Origin: Pithys albifrons albifrons
Lineage: Eukaryota > Chordata > Aves > Passeriformes > Thamnophilidae
Length of the DNA stretch: 64,000 nt
NCBI RefSeq assembly: GCF_047495875.1
Contig: NC_092459.1
Coordinates: forward strand, 94,659,560-94,723,559
Direction of reading: 5' to 3'
The notes beneath the pieces are model-generated. The model worked only from the letters and a program-made list of their open reading frames with translations, was not told where the DNA came from and ran no database searches. Position numbers and translations under genes: made by a program. Shown here piece after piece: positions 26,801 to 38,573 of this stretch; within the stretch, counting starts at the first letter, position 1; each line of letters starts with the position of its first letter.

Positions 26801-29015
26801 TTTTGAGACTTCCTGTAAATCAATAGACTTATGAACAGCTTCTGCAAAGAGTGTAATCAGTAGGTATGTGTATCAACTACTTAGGGATACATAAGTCTGT
26901 GCTTTAACAGTTCGTTGTCCTTTTTGACCCATGATTCAGCTATGACATTAATTCTACAAATACATCAGAATGTAGGAATTATTTGCCTTGGGACACTCAT
27001 TTGCTCGCTTGTTTTACTCGAGGATCCAGCTGCCTTTGAACATTAGTCACACAGCGTACTGATTGGCGAGATGCTGTGGTTAATCTATTAAACAGAAGAA
27101 TGATGCAAAAGGCCCTTTGGAAATATTTCTTGAGAAAAAAAGTGATGCAAGAAACGAAGGAGAAAGAAGCAGCCCAGACCCTGGAAGGTTCAAAGCCTGC
27201 TGTTAGTAATGGACATGATACACAGGCTGGAGCTACACCCTGTGGTTGTGTAAAGAAACTGGGGGCAGTGAGGGCCCTGCAAGACTTCCAGTCCTTCCAA
27301 GGAAGAGCAACATAACCTTGGACTAGGGTTGCTGTTGCCATAACACATTTCTGTGAATTCATCTGTCTTCCCCTGTACACTCTGAATAGACATACATAAA
27401 CAAACCAATAAACTCCAATGCAGAAACCATGGACTAAAAGTTTTCTCGCAGAACAAGAATAGTGCTTACTGATGAGGAGTGTACAGTAGAACTTGAATAT
27501 GCCAAATGATAAGCTGGAGTCAGTTTCTAGACAGATGTATAGAATAATAAATGCGTGCAGAGGAGCACTTATACAGGGCGCTAGATCTCTACTTCTAGAA
27601 GCAACCATCTATAGGACAAAAATCTTTAGAAGTTTCTGCTGGGATGGACTGTCTTGGAATAGGTCGTTGATCTTTCCTCCCATTTTTCAGGGTCCACAGG
27701 GCTCTATATAAGAGACCATGCTTTTGTACCAGTCCTGACCTCAACTAGATACTTTCCAGTCTCAACTCAGCTGCACACACCTGGTTAGGAGTTGTGAGAC
27801 ATTTTCCTTCTCCCTCCATCCTAGGCTATAATGAATTTTCCCAGAGTGAATGTTGTTCATTCCCGCCATGCTACTCCATCTCCATTATGTCTCTACTCTG
27901 TCCAAATCACACAGTGGCATTCAGGGCCTGAAGGAATGTGGATGTGTGGATGAAGATGCTCAAGATATCTTCCTTTCTTAAGGGTGCTCTTGGAAAAAAC
28001 TCATGAAAAATCTAAGGAGGTCAGCAGCTCATGCCTATTATCTAGAGTTTCTAGCCTAAGACAATGACACAAGAAGGCTCTTTAGAAGACAGAGTTCACT
28101 ACACAGTTTTCCCAGTTCTATCTTGGCAGTGAACAGCAATGTATCATTCTACTAAAGCTTAAAAAAGTGAAAAAAAAAATCAGATCACATTCTGCTGATA
28201 AATACTGTGATCCTGGCAAGGGGAGAAATTAATCCCATGAGCTGAACTGAAAAAAAATCCAAATGCTGAAGTGAGAGAGTTGGAAAAGGGGTGGAGTTTT
28301 TTATTCTCCAAAGGTGCTCTTTGACTGGAAAATACTGTGAGAAAACTACTCTTTGCTGGATCCCAGGCTACAGCATTCACATTTCTAGAGCTTGGTACTA
28401 ATAAGAATCATTTTCTGTACATTTCTCATTAACATTGTCATCATACTTCCTTTTGTAACTAAAAATAAAAATTTAAGGAAAGCATAATGTTTTTCTTGCA
28501 AGCAGTTATCAGACACATTCAGTGTAGACACAAAACAAAATGCTTACTGAATTCAATTTGTTCTATTCATGGACATAGTTTTCTAGTAGTAATAAGCATG
28601 ACAAAGGAAGGATAAAGATATCTGTTCATTTCCAGTGGGTACAGTAAAACAGTAAATTTTAAAATCAGCTTTTTAAAATAACACGTGAAAACCAGCTAAC
28701 TCTGCTTTTCTTCCACACAGAGCAGACAATCATCATTAGAAACTGGTCAAGCCATATTTTAGGATATAAAACCCTCCAAGAACTAATGTCAGCAGGGCTG
28801 ATTTGAGATATTAAAGAAATAAAGACTAGGGAAAGTCTTTTGTGACACACACTTCAAAAGAGGAAGTAATGAAAAGGTGACAGGAAAATAATAGAACAAC
28901 TGATGGGAAGATTAGCATTAGATTTTGGATTTAACCAGCAAAGAAACAGTAGAGATATTATAAAGACATTGATTACTGAAGAAGATGGAGCACATAACAA
29001 AGATGGGACATCCCT
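23877..29015. other. intergenic, nothing recognised
   Basis: No gene was assigned. The longest open frame (26997-27608, - strand, 203 codons) has no recognisable domain or splice context and is not called. Confidence 0.45.
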
Positions 29016-29021
29016 TTTATT
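29016..29021 (-). promoter_or_regulatory. candidate BATF3 poly(A) signal
   Basis: AATAAA on the - strand, about 410 bases past the BATF3 stop codon. It is the first canonical signal I saw downstream; usage is not shown. Confidence 0.45.
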
Positions 29022-29428
29022 AACCAAACCTGTTTAGAGAGATAAAAATCAGCAGCCAAAACATGGATGACAAGTTACAAAGGGTTACTGGCAGTGGACA
29101 GTGGTGTGGGAGAAAGGCATCCCAGTCCGAGGTCAGCACTTTTCCCCATCTACATTCCATCACTTGATAGTGGGCTGCACCACACTTTGACATTTCTGAA
29201 TGCAAAATCATTACTTGAGATTCTACCAAATAAGAAGTCGCTGTTCAAATTGTCTTTTTTCCTACTTTTGTTATCCTGAGATTCAGAAGACTATAACACT
29301 TCAACATGGAGAAGAGCTGCATGGTCAAGTCCAGCCCTCTTAGACTTGCACCATAAGTAGGCAGTTCTTCAAAACTCCTGTAAATGGCACTTTCACACAT
29401 CACATTTAAAGATGATTGAGAAGAGCAC

Positions 29429-29614
29429 TCATCTTGGCAGGCAGCTGGCAAGGGCATCGGGCCGTGGTATGGTCACAAAGTTCATGGTGCAGTGCAATAG
29501 TGGACAGATCTTTTCATGATCCTTCAACACTTCACTCAAGTGTTTCATTTCATCTGTTAGCTTTACAATTTCTCTTTTCAGGGAGGTATTTTCTTGCTCA
29601 AGAGACTCATATTC
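29429..29614 (-). CDS. BATF3: BATF3 coding exon 3 (zipper and C-terminus)
   Basis: 186 bases, 61 residues plus stop. It begins EYESLEQENT directly after a CCTTCCAG acceptor and carries the last four zipper leucines and the CPLLHC segment. Confidence 0.93.
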   Translation of the reverse strand, partial: EYESLEQENTSLKREIVKLTDEMKHLSEVLKDHEKICPLLHCTMNFVTIPRPDALASCLPR

Positions 29615-32600
29615 CTGGAAGGAAGGGAAAGAAAAAAACACACAATTTACTCATAGTCAAAACATTTGCTTCCACCTTGAGTACGTTCACATAACTACAG
29701 AAAAACTGTGGTTTCTTACTACAACATGCAAAATGCTAAGGAAAGACAGACATGGCCTGGGTGCTGTAACAGGGCAAGTGCTTTATGACGTGTGCCCTGA
29801 CCACACTCTGATTCCCTTCGTGGCCCTGAAGACCTGGAGGTGCTGCTGGCCCTCAGGAGGCCCCAGCAGCCCAGGGCTGCAGGCGTGGGTGGCTGTGTCC
29901 CCGGGATGGCCTCTTCCAGCCCTGAGCTGCCTCTGCTGGGAAGGGCTGAGCTGGACTCTGCACTGTCAGATCAGAGAAAATGAAAGCACTGACTGCAGAG
30001 AGGTGCTGGGAAAACCCGGTGCCTGGCATTGCTGGTGTGAAAACAGCAGCCCCTGCCCCAGACCAGTGCAGGAAAAAGCCATTTACCCCAGAGCCAGCTG
30101 AGATGCACATCTAGCACAGAGTGTCCAATGCTCTCCTCCAGGCTGGCCCAGGCTTCTAGCCACCTGCTCAGACACCCAAGAACTCAAGAGCAGGAGGAGG
30201 GGAGCATCATGCCAGCTTGTTGCCAGACTCACTTCGTCACCACAAGGCCTGACCACTACCTTGGTTATCCCTGACCTGGGCTGCTTTTGAGCTAAGACTC
30301 CTCTGGCAATAAATAAGCTGTTGCTAACTGCAGGGGAGTTTGGGGTTGGTCTGCAGCCTACATCTGTGATGGATGCAAGATTCCTTTGTCACATTTTTTG
30401 ATATTGGTGTGTCTCAAGTGTTCCTGCTTCTAAGTCTTTTCATCCCAAAGAGAAGAGAGCTAGAGATTTCAGAGCCAGCCCACTGAAAACCTGCAGGTGT
30501 CTCAATGCTGGCCCAAGGCTCAACATACACCCACGCAATTTCACCTCCCTGGAAAAGCTTCAGAGCAAACTTCAAAACCTACACATGCCTTAAAAGGCTT
30601 GTTTCTCAGGCAGCCTCTCATGCAATGCTCCTCTGGGCAGCCTAGCACTGCCTCTGCTCCCCTTTGCTGCAGAACTTTGGATTCCTTGCCCTCCCTCACA
30701 CCCTTCCATCATTTCTCACACACAGAGTAAAGCAGGCACAGTCCTCCTAAACACATTATTGTAGCCAAACTACAGCCAGGTTGTCCAACCCTAATTCTGG
30801 CTCTGCTTATCTCTTGTTGCTCCAAACCCTGTGAGGCTGGGTTTTGAACTGTGTTACTCTCCCAGTGCTCTGTCCCATTTTCAGGGGTGAGACAATCAAA
30901 TTGTTCTTCCTAAGAATGAATGCCTATTCAACCATATCTGCCTACACCTGGAAAACCTATGTGCCTGAGAATGAAGATTCCCAGCATGAGGAAGATGCTT
31001 AGGTTCAGGAGGAACATTAGAGAGGCTGCAGGATGGCAAAGGGCCCAGAAATATTCCACAAAAGCCAGGGGTTACCCCTTTTTAGAAGTACTCTGCACCT
31101 GGCTTTCTCAGGCACTGACTCAGAGGAGATCTGGGAAAAACCAAACCCAAAACTCCCTGCACTGTCCCTCTTGGTCTCTGATGACTGCTGGTAGATCTTT
31201 CCACACTGAGAAAGACAAAAAGCCTATGATGAACCTTCACAACTGAACAACTGACTCAGTCATAATTGCACCAGCAAAACTGACACTAACCCTAACAGCT
31301 GACACCCCAAAACCTGACACTTACCTGTCTACAACAAAAGCATTGTTGTATGAGGTAACACCCAAAACCAGAGAAAGGGGATTCCTGTCCTTCAGTGTTT
31401 GCACTGGGGACAGAAGAAAGCTATACTACATTGTGATATTAAGAGTTTCTGGAAGAATCAGTTACCTTCTTTTTTTTTTTTTTTTTCAGGAGGAAACACC
31501 CTAACAGAGCTAACTGAGTTGAGCTTTCACACTTTCAGGTTTTGAAGTTCTTAAGAAGCCTTTTCAGCTGGGTATTTCTGGGGACCATGTTGCTTAGTGG
31601 CAGTGTTGTAGAACTGATTCAAGTCCCCTCCTCCTCCACTGTCTTCTCCCCTGTAAGACAGCAATGATTTATCCACTGCCATAGCAAATCGGGGCAAGCT
31701 TAACACTAACCCAGAAGAAAATGGGTTTGTTCCAGCCCAGAGGAGGCCTGTTATTCCATTCATTGTGTGGTCACAGGAACAGCAAATGAAGGAGGTTGAG
31801 GTAAGGGCAGGACCATGTCTGTCTCCATGGCAGTGTCACTGATGTCAGAGCTTCCCTATCCAACAGGAGCATCAGTGTCTACAAGTTCCCGACCAGGCAT
31901 CCCACAGCACACCTGTCTCTGCCTCACACCCACAGCTCTCTGAGCTGGGTTAGCATTAAGACAGACCCACGCCTGCTTATCCCGCGCTTGGTACCCAAGC
32001 CGTGCTTGCAAAACACCAAGTATCCATTCACCTCGTGAAGTTTATCTGCTTTCTGAGTTTGTTTCTTCCGGCTCCTCTGTGCAGCAACTCGATTTTTTTC
32101 TCTCCTCCTTACCTTCCTGTCATCTTCTTCATGGCTCTGGAAGACATCAGCCAGAAACACTTCACTAACTTTTAAGATGCTTATGGAGATGCCTTAGAAC
32201 AACCTTCTGACAATGATCATATACTCAATTTCACAACATCGACCTCCCACTGATCCCACCGTCACTGCGAAGGGCAGAGCATTCCCCTGCCCCACTGCAC
32301 GGGTGGGACCTGAGGCGGAGGGATGGAAGCCGGCAGGGCTGCCCGGGCAAATGTCGCAGAGCTCCGCGGGCACTGGCGCTACCGCTGCTGAGGGAACCTG
32401 GGCATTCCCATCACCCGCGGCGAGGACCTGCGCTCCCACTCTGCTCGGCGGGCAGCGCTTGACACCTGCTTCGCCGCACCGCGGCCGACGGGGCAGAAGT
32501 GCGAGCAGCGCGGAGAAAAGCCAGGCTCCCTCTGCCTCCGCGCCTGCTGCTGGTGGGGCAGCTCAGCTGCCTTTCCCGACTGCCTGCGGCGGCGGAAAAG

Positions 32601-32867
32601 CCGCCGACCGAGCCGTGTCCCGGCCGCTGACAGCTTTCGCGCACCGCCGGCGGTTCGCCCGCTCTCCCACCTGGAAGAGCCGGCACCACGGCCGTCAGCC
32701 GGGAGAAGTGCCGATGCTCAGGGCAGCGGACACCCCCGAGGTGGCGCTGCCCGGCGTGACTTAAGCCCATGTGCCCGCCCGTGCCCTACCTGCTGGCTGC
32801 CCTCGGCCGCCGCTCCTCGGGGCAGTGCGCTGCCCCCCGCCGCAGCCGCCGGGACGGCGCACGACAT
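29429..32867 (-). CDS. BATF3: BATF3, basic leucine zipper transcription factor (3 coding exons)
   Basis: A nuclear AP-1-family factor that pairs with JUN proteins and, with IRF4/IRF8, binds composite sites; in mammals it is required for cross-presenting (CD8a/XCR1-type) dendritic cells. Joined exons: 32790-32867, 32032-32136, 29429-29614, all with GT-AG borders and phase 0 junctions, giving 122 residues (human 127). Residues 1-26 are an Ala/Gly-rich N-terminus. The basic region contains NRVAAQRSR, the bZIP DNA-contact signature, and ends exon 2. Leucines at seven-residue spacing (KL, SL, SL, KL, HL) cross from exon 2 into exon 3. The C-terminal tail ends in CLPR as in mammals. The start is chosen for its G at -3 and for N-terminal similarity to the mammalian protein. 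It lies in a CpG island, convergent with nothing and followed upstream by NSL1 on the same strand. Confidence 0.93.
29615..32031 (-). other. BATF3: BATF3 intron 2
   Basis: A 2.4 kb intron. 29740-30360 is noticeably GC-richer and ends shortly after an AATAAATAA at 30308-30316 (+ strand), which could be an LTR remnant, but no clean LTR ends or target duplication were found. A 17-18 base T run lies at about 31470-31487. Two TGACTCA (AP-1-type) words occur at 31116-31122 and 31252-31258. Confidence 0.6.
32032..32136 (-). CDS. BATF3: BATF3 coding exon 2 (basic region)
   Basis: 105 bases, 35 residues, from SHEEDDRK to DKLHE. Acceptor CTTCCAG, donor GAG then GTGAAT. Contains the DNA-binding basic region. 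Confidence 0.95.
32790..32867 (-). CDS. BATF3: BATF3 coding exon 1
   Basis: 78 bases encoding 26 residues, beginning MSCAVPAAAAGG and ending GSQQ before a CAGCAG/GTAGGG donor. The MS....PAA...S..L.R spacing resembles the mammalian first exon. Confidence 0.8.
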
Positions 32868-33467
32868 CCCGCCGCTGCGGAGCCGCCCGCAGGGCTCCCC
32901 CGGCCCGCGGGGGGTGGGATGGAAGGGACGGGAGGAAGGGGAGTAGAAGGGCAGGGCGGGTTGGGGCGGGACAGCGCAGGGGACGCGCCGCCCCGGCACC
33001 TGGCCCCGGGCACCCCCCGGCCCGGGGCGGAGCTGCCGCCCCGCAGCCCGCATGGCCATCACGTGGCGCCCGCCGGGCCCCGCGCCGCGCCCGGGAACTG
33101 GAGCCCCCGCACCGCCCGCACCCCCGGCCCGCACTGCTCACCCCGGGCTGGGCCCCCGCGCCGGCATCAGTGTCCGTCCCCCGGGGCCGCCGGGTCTGCT
33201 CAGCCCCCGGGAGCCGGGGGAAAGCCCGCACCCTCGGGACAGGCGCTGCCGGGCAGGAGCTGCCTGTAAATCCCCCGGAGAGCCCCAGCGCCGGGGCGGG
33301 CTGGGCTCGACGCCTCTCCGGGTGGCCCGACTTGCAATTTCGCCTGCAGAAATAAACTCCCCGCTGCTTCTCTTCTCCCCAGATTTCCTCCCGGCGGCGG
33401 TGCCGAGAGGTCAGGTTGTCCCCTGGGAACCGGCCATGCACCGCCGTGTGTCCCGCTCCCGGCTCAC

Positions 33468-33503
33468 CTCCGACCGCTCCTGCCCGCCGCGCTCCTGCGA
33501 CAT
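33468..33503 (-). CDS. possible alternative BATF3 first coding exon
   Basis: An ATG followed by 12 codons (MSQERGGQERSE) ends at a consensus donor (GAG/GTGAGC) in phase 0, so it could splice straight to BATF3 exon 2. It sits 0.6 kb upstream of the better supported first exon. The start context is weak (C at -3). This may be chance in GC-rich DNA. Confidence 0.25.
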
Positions 33504-33520
33504 CGGCCTTCCAACGCGAA

Positions 33521-36500
33521 GGAAACTCCAGATACAGTACAGCCGGCTCAGCCTGGGGTTATGGGCGTGAGGACACGGCATCCATGCTGGGATAAAGAGA
33601 TTTTCACTTTCGCTACTTGCTCTGTTCCTTTAAATAATAAGGAAATGCCACAGACTTCTTGTAAAGGCGAAGCCAGACAAGAACTGCTGAAAACACAGTT
33701 GCTGCAGACAAAAATCTCTCTGTTCCACTATTCTGTTGAGAGTATTTTAACAGATTGAACAATGTTTTTTTTACTCCTTTGAACACCTTTTTTTGCATTT
33801 TAATTGCACTGGTACCTTGGCCTTCTGCTCTGAAAGGGGGTGTTTGCACTGACAGGTACTTCAAAAATTTCCTTGCTGTACCACAGAAGACTTTGTAACT
33901 AATGTGCCCTCCTGTCCGTGCTCAGCTCACAGGGGTAAACACACGGCCATGCAGTGAGGGTACATGCCCCTAAACTGAAGAGCAATCAGTCATAAAGGCC
34001 CAGGTATCTTAATAAATCAGATACTTCCCTATATTTCTGGTTTCCTCAGAAGCCTGAGTCATCTAGCTTAGATGAAGATGAGGTTACGAAGTTTGAAAAG
34101 TGAGTAAATATAGACTATGCTTTCAGGAAGATCTGGCTAACAGCTTATGCTGAAGGAGAGAGAACTGTACTGCCCGGGAGTCCAAGAGTCAAACCAAAGT
34201 CTGTGCTCTGCCACAGGTCTCCTGGTAGGCTCTGGGACCATCAGGATGACTGAGAGATCTGAGCTTGACTTCCCCGGTGGGAAGCACTTCTCCCCAGCTG
34301 TTAGACCTCAAAGCAGCTTGTGTCTCCATCTTCCAGGCTCCCCACAACTTTGCTTTAGACCTTTCTCAGAGCTCCTCCAATCCCAGAGTTCTGAGAACCT
34401 GTGAGTCTTTCCCAACCTTATGGCCATGGGGACCACAACTTGCCAAAATACCCTGACCTCAGCCGTGGCCCCAGGCTGTGCTGGGTCTCCCACACACCTT
34501 ACAAGATGTTCCCTGGTTTCTTTAAAAGCGGTCTTGCTTCTTTCTCTCTTCCTCTGTCATCTAACATACCGTGAGCAGGGTGTTCACCAATGGGGTGCTC
34601 ATGGAGGCGGCAGAAGGTGTGGGTTCAGTGCCATTCTCTGAGGGGATCCAAACCAGCATCTCCCTGGAAGGCAGTCCTAACCACCACACAGTGAGTTATT
34701 CGAAGGTGAATTGTGCTCAACGGCTTATTTGGAACACTGAAACAGTCCAGTTTTTCATTAACTACACTCATGCAGTTAAATAAAGGGAGTGCAGGCATAA
34801 AGAGACTTAGCTGGGACAGCTGCTCAAAAAAAAAAAAAAGGCAAAAAAAAAGCAAATGAGCCCTTGGTGCCTTTGTAGCTTAAGCACAGTTGAAATTAAC
34901 AGGACTAGAAGCCGGTATTTTCCTAAGCTCAGGGAACAGGTATAGCCTTTGCAATAAAACCTGTAAACTATGTGCACAAAACACCTCAACAACCCTTCGG
35001 TGCCATCTGTGGGAAAAAAAGCCCATTTCATAGAGGGATTTTGAACTGACCCCACATGAAGCTCTTAGGCTGCTCCAGGAGCAATGCTGCCATAAATGGC
35101 ACCTGCATAAGCAGGCTACCTGACAGCATCATGTCCCGAGCAGCTCACCAAGAATTTATTGGAATGGAATAAATACCTACTTCATTGAATAACTCCCAGC
35201 AGCTGCAGAGGAAGGTTTCCAGGACACCCCAAGTACGGAACAAGTCAGGGGACAGTACCCTTGAGCCTGAATAGTCTGTTTTTGTTCAGAACAAATGGCA
35301 AAGGAAATGACAAGTCAAATTTTGCTTGTGGGAACAAGTTTCTACTTAGTATTAAAGCTATCTCTGGTACATCTGTAGAAATGCCTACACAGTAATTCCA
35401 GGTAGTGTAGCAGTAAAGGCAGAGTGTTTCTGTGCAGGAGAGAAAACAAGCCCAGAAAGCAGTCTAGTCAGCTGAGTTTACATTTTATAATGGCAGTTGA
35501 TCAGTGACTTTTGTCTGCACTGAAGCAGCCTACACACATGCAGACTAGAGTCACTGATCACAGCTTAGCACAGCACAGCTCTTACGGAGAATGGCACGTA
35601 TCAGAACTGGGTCTCAGACTGCCATTAGTGTCCAAATGAAGATTTATGGAAGAGGAGCCTCCCTGCATCATTTGTCAACCCCTTTGTTCATAATTACACA
35701 CAACATATAAGTGTGTGTGAATACTGCTCCAGTTTGCAAATTTTTCTCGGGTGAAGATGGCCCAGCCTCAGAAGCAGTAAGCACCTCAGTGGCAGTATAA
35801 ACTATCAGCAAGATGTGCTGTCTCACCCCAAAAGGCAGAGAAATTCAAAATCAGTTTGCAAATGCTGCCAAGTATCCATCACCACTGAGCTGCCTTACAA
35901 AATGCAAAGGCTATATAAAGAAAAACTACCAGACATTTCTTGATGCAATACTGATTCGCCTCAAGTTAAAAATAAGAAGTTTGGATGTTGTGACATTTCA
36001 GTAGAGGCCTGATTAGACTCTTGTCTTGCACAACACTGCCAATTCCTACGAAAAGTTAACTGAAGCAAAAAAGGCAACTGGAATGGGAAAAATGGTGTTT
36101 TCTGCATTTCCACCAGTAGGAAGAACAGATCCCAGGCAGCTAGTTACATGTATCACTGGCTGTAGAAACTTTTAATAACCATTGAAAACCACCTAAACAT
36201 TGAACTGTTGAGTTTAGCTCATCAGAGAACTTGCATTTAAAGGAAGGTACTCTGACACTTTCTAATGCTGCTTGGCCAAAAGCAGCCATCAGATTTTTAA
36301 ATTCAGTTTATATGCTGCACTTAAGACTCTCAATTGGTTTATCTTTCTTTACAGTATTCATTTGGCCAGCATTTCCAGATGCATTTTTCTTTTTCCGCCC
36401 AGGTGCAGTTGAAGCAAGGGTCATGAACAAAGCCTTACTGCCCTAGCTTGGGACATCCCTTCCCACTTACTTCAACTCCTGTGCAGACCAACTATCCTGC

Positions 36501-37864
36501 AATCTCTCAACATGAACATGCACTGTAGCACGAATCCATTAATTCACTTAAGTCTTAATCCACAGTGCTCTCTTCTCATTTTTTAAGGCATTTGCCCTGC
36601 GTCAGCCATTTTTATGAGGTCCCTCAAAGAGATGCACCTCTTTTCTGTACTTACCTATTATTTACAGAAAAGAGCAGAGAATCTTCCACTTAACAGAGAA
36701 AATGTTCAAGTACTATAACAGTAGCCATACAAAATCTCACAAGGCTCTTTGTCTGGGAACACTCAGAGTATCAGTGGTTCATCGGTGAAGAAAGCCACGG
36801 TGGGGATTTTCAATGCTGCACAGAACATGGGATCTCAAAGCAGCTAAACCAGCAAGTTGCTGTGTGAAAAGCTGTCTCAGTCACACGTTCCACAGCTTTG
36901 CAACTCCAGTCCCTCTCACATCCTGTCCTCTTTTACATTAGATGCTTTGTAGCCCTGAGATTAACAACAGTTGTTGAGTTCAAAGGCAGTAAATGGAACT
37001 ACTTCAGTTACTTAAGCCAAAATTTAACTCAGATGCCTTCTGAAGTATGCTCACTGCTCAGTCACCATCTATTCCAGGATTAGAACTGACAACATTATCT
37101 GAAAATTTTATCTTCCTCAATTGATTTTATTTACTTTGTATAAAAACACACATTTGTATATACAAGAACAACAGGAAAATATTTACATACGATTACATAC
37201 ACAAAGTCTCAGCAGAGATGCTCACCTTTACAAAATACATGATGCTAAACTCTGTCATGTTCTCTTGAGAATTTTCTGTCTCTTAAACATTAGGTTGGAC
37301 CTATCCTCTTACCACAGTACACAGTACTTCCATTTACTGTGGAAGAAATGTTACATATTAGCCATAAGTATTTACTGCAAGCACAAGAAAAAGACAGGAA
37401 TAGTTTAGGCACAATGCTCAATGTAGTACTACTGTGCAATCCTCTAGGTATTAATGGGTAAAAAACCCGAAAGTTCAATGGAACACATTTACTGGTAACT
37501 TGTACAGGTCTTTAAAGTTTAGTCAAACACCAGAAATGTATACCCGACCCCAGTCAAGATCCTGTAATGTGCATAAATATTGTTCAGGAAACCCCCAGAC
37601 TGCATAATTAGATTACATGAAATGAAACATCGGACCCTAAGATGTCGATGGTTGAACTCCTATTCAGAAGAGCACGCTGCAAATAAATACACAGAATTAC
37701 TAAAAATCAAAGTTTAAACAAGCATGACTATAAATAAGCCCAACTAACCTATATTCAGGAAATGCAGACTAGCAGGGACCAAAGACATATTTGTGCAAGG
37801 ATTTTCTAAAAACTCTAACATCCTATTGAATCTGGTGTTTTCAACATGCTCCAGTGCAAATTCA
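33521..37864. other. intergenic between BATF3 and NSL1
   Basis: No exon was recognised. A TGAGTCA AP-1-type word lies at 34055-34061, about 1.2 kb upstream of the BATF3 start. Short A-rich runs occur at about 34825-34851. Confidence 0.5.
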
Positions 37865-37870
37865 TTTATT
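37865..37870 (-). promoter_or_regulatory. candidate NSL1 poly(A) signal
   Basis: AATAAA on the - strand about 425 bases beyond the NSL1 stop. Other candidates lie further away, so the true 3' end is uncertain. Confidence 0.35.
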
Positions 37871-38294
37871 AAAATAAAAGCCACTTGACTCAGTAATTAA
37901 TGAATGTGCTTTAGGAGAACAGACATCCTCCAACGTCTTTAGAGACATGCTGAATGTAAATGAGCATTCAGTGGTTTCCTAAAGACTGCCCACATACATA
38001 AAGCATGCACAGAAACTCCAAGAAGTGCAAGAACTCAAGAGAAGTGCCGCAGTATAAGAGCAAAAAATGAGAGTTAAATGGCAAATACACTTGGTGGATA
38101 TTGGATGCTACCAGTATGTGCAGGTTTTCATATACCAACAGCATGACAGTAAAAATACAAATATTTAAAAGGAACAAAGACTAATTAATGAAGCTCCCAT
38201 GTATAGCACCAGAGAGGAGTTTTAAGAAAAAAGATGGAGCACATGGAACAAGAATACAACTGAGATTCCAATCTGAAAACACAGAATGAGAAAT

Positions 38295-38573
38295 TCACGC
38301 TCTGAGAGTAATCTTCCTCTGTCGAAGTGGGTAGCGCCTTCTTTCTGGTGAACTTACAGCTTTTTTTCTTTTTAGCAAAACATAACAATTTTTACTGTTA
38401 TCAGCGTCTGTTGGTGTGACTTCTCCTGGTGGTGCAAAATTTTGGACATGACTTTCCTCCTTTGCCTCACAACCAGCAAAAATTTCTTGCCGTAGCTTGC
38501 ACAGTTCCAAGGCTGGTTGCCAAGTTAATACTTGGGAAAAACCTTCTGCTCTTTCTATGAGTGCTGGAACAGA
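38295..38573 (-). CDS. NSL1: NSL1 coding exon 6 (C-terminus)
   Basis: 279 bases, 92 residues plus stop, starting [12 protein letters not shown] after a TTTTTGCAG acceptor. It contains the KNL1-binding-type basic tail. Confidence 0.93.
   Translation of the reverse strand, partial: SVPALIERAEGFSQVLTWQPALELCKLRQEIFAGCEAKEESHVQNFAPPGEVTPTDADNSKNCYVLLKRKKAVSSPERRRYPLRQRKITLRA

Larger units (their letters stand above)
32270..33520. promoter_or_regulatory. BATF3 CpG island/promoter region
   Basis: More than 1 kb of GC- and CpG-dense DNA surrounding BATF3 exon 1. A CACGTG E-box lies at 33060-33065. No TATA box is apparent. Several long open frames here (up to 226 codons) are compositional. Confidence 0.8.

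Noticed and set aside
26997..27608. 203-codon - strand open frame
   Set aside because: No recognisable domain, no CpG promoter, no splice context; compatible with chance. Transcript data would be needed to revive it.
29740..30361. Solo LTR in BATF3 intron 2
   Set aside because: There is an AATAAA near one end and altered composition, but no TG/CA ends with a matching short duplication could be found.
32213..33570. Several long open frames on both strands around BATF3 exon 1
   Set aside because: Mutually overlapping in all frames, which is typical of GC-rich CpG islands. Only the phase-consistent BATF3 exon is kept.
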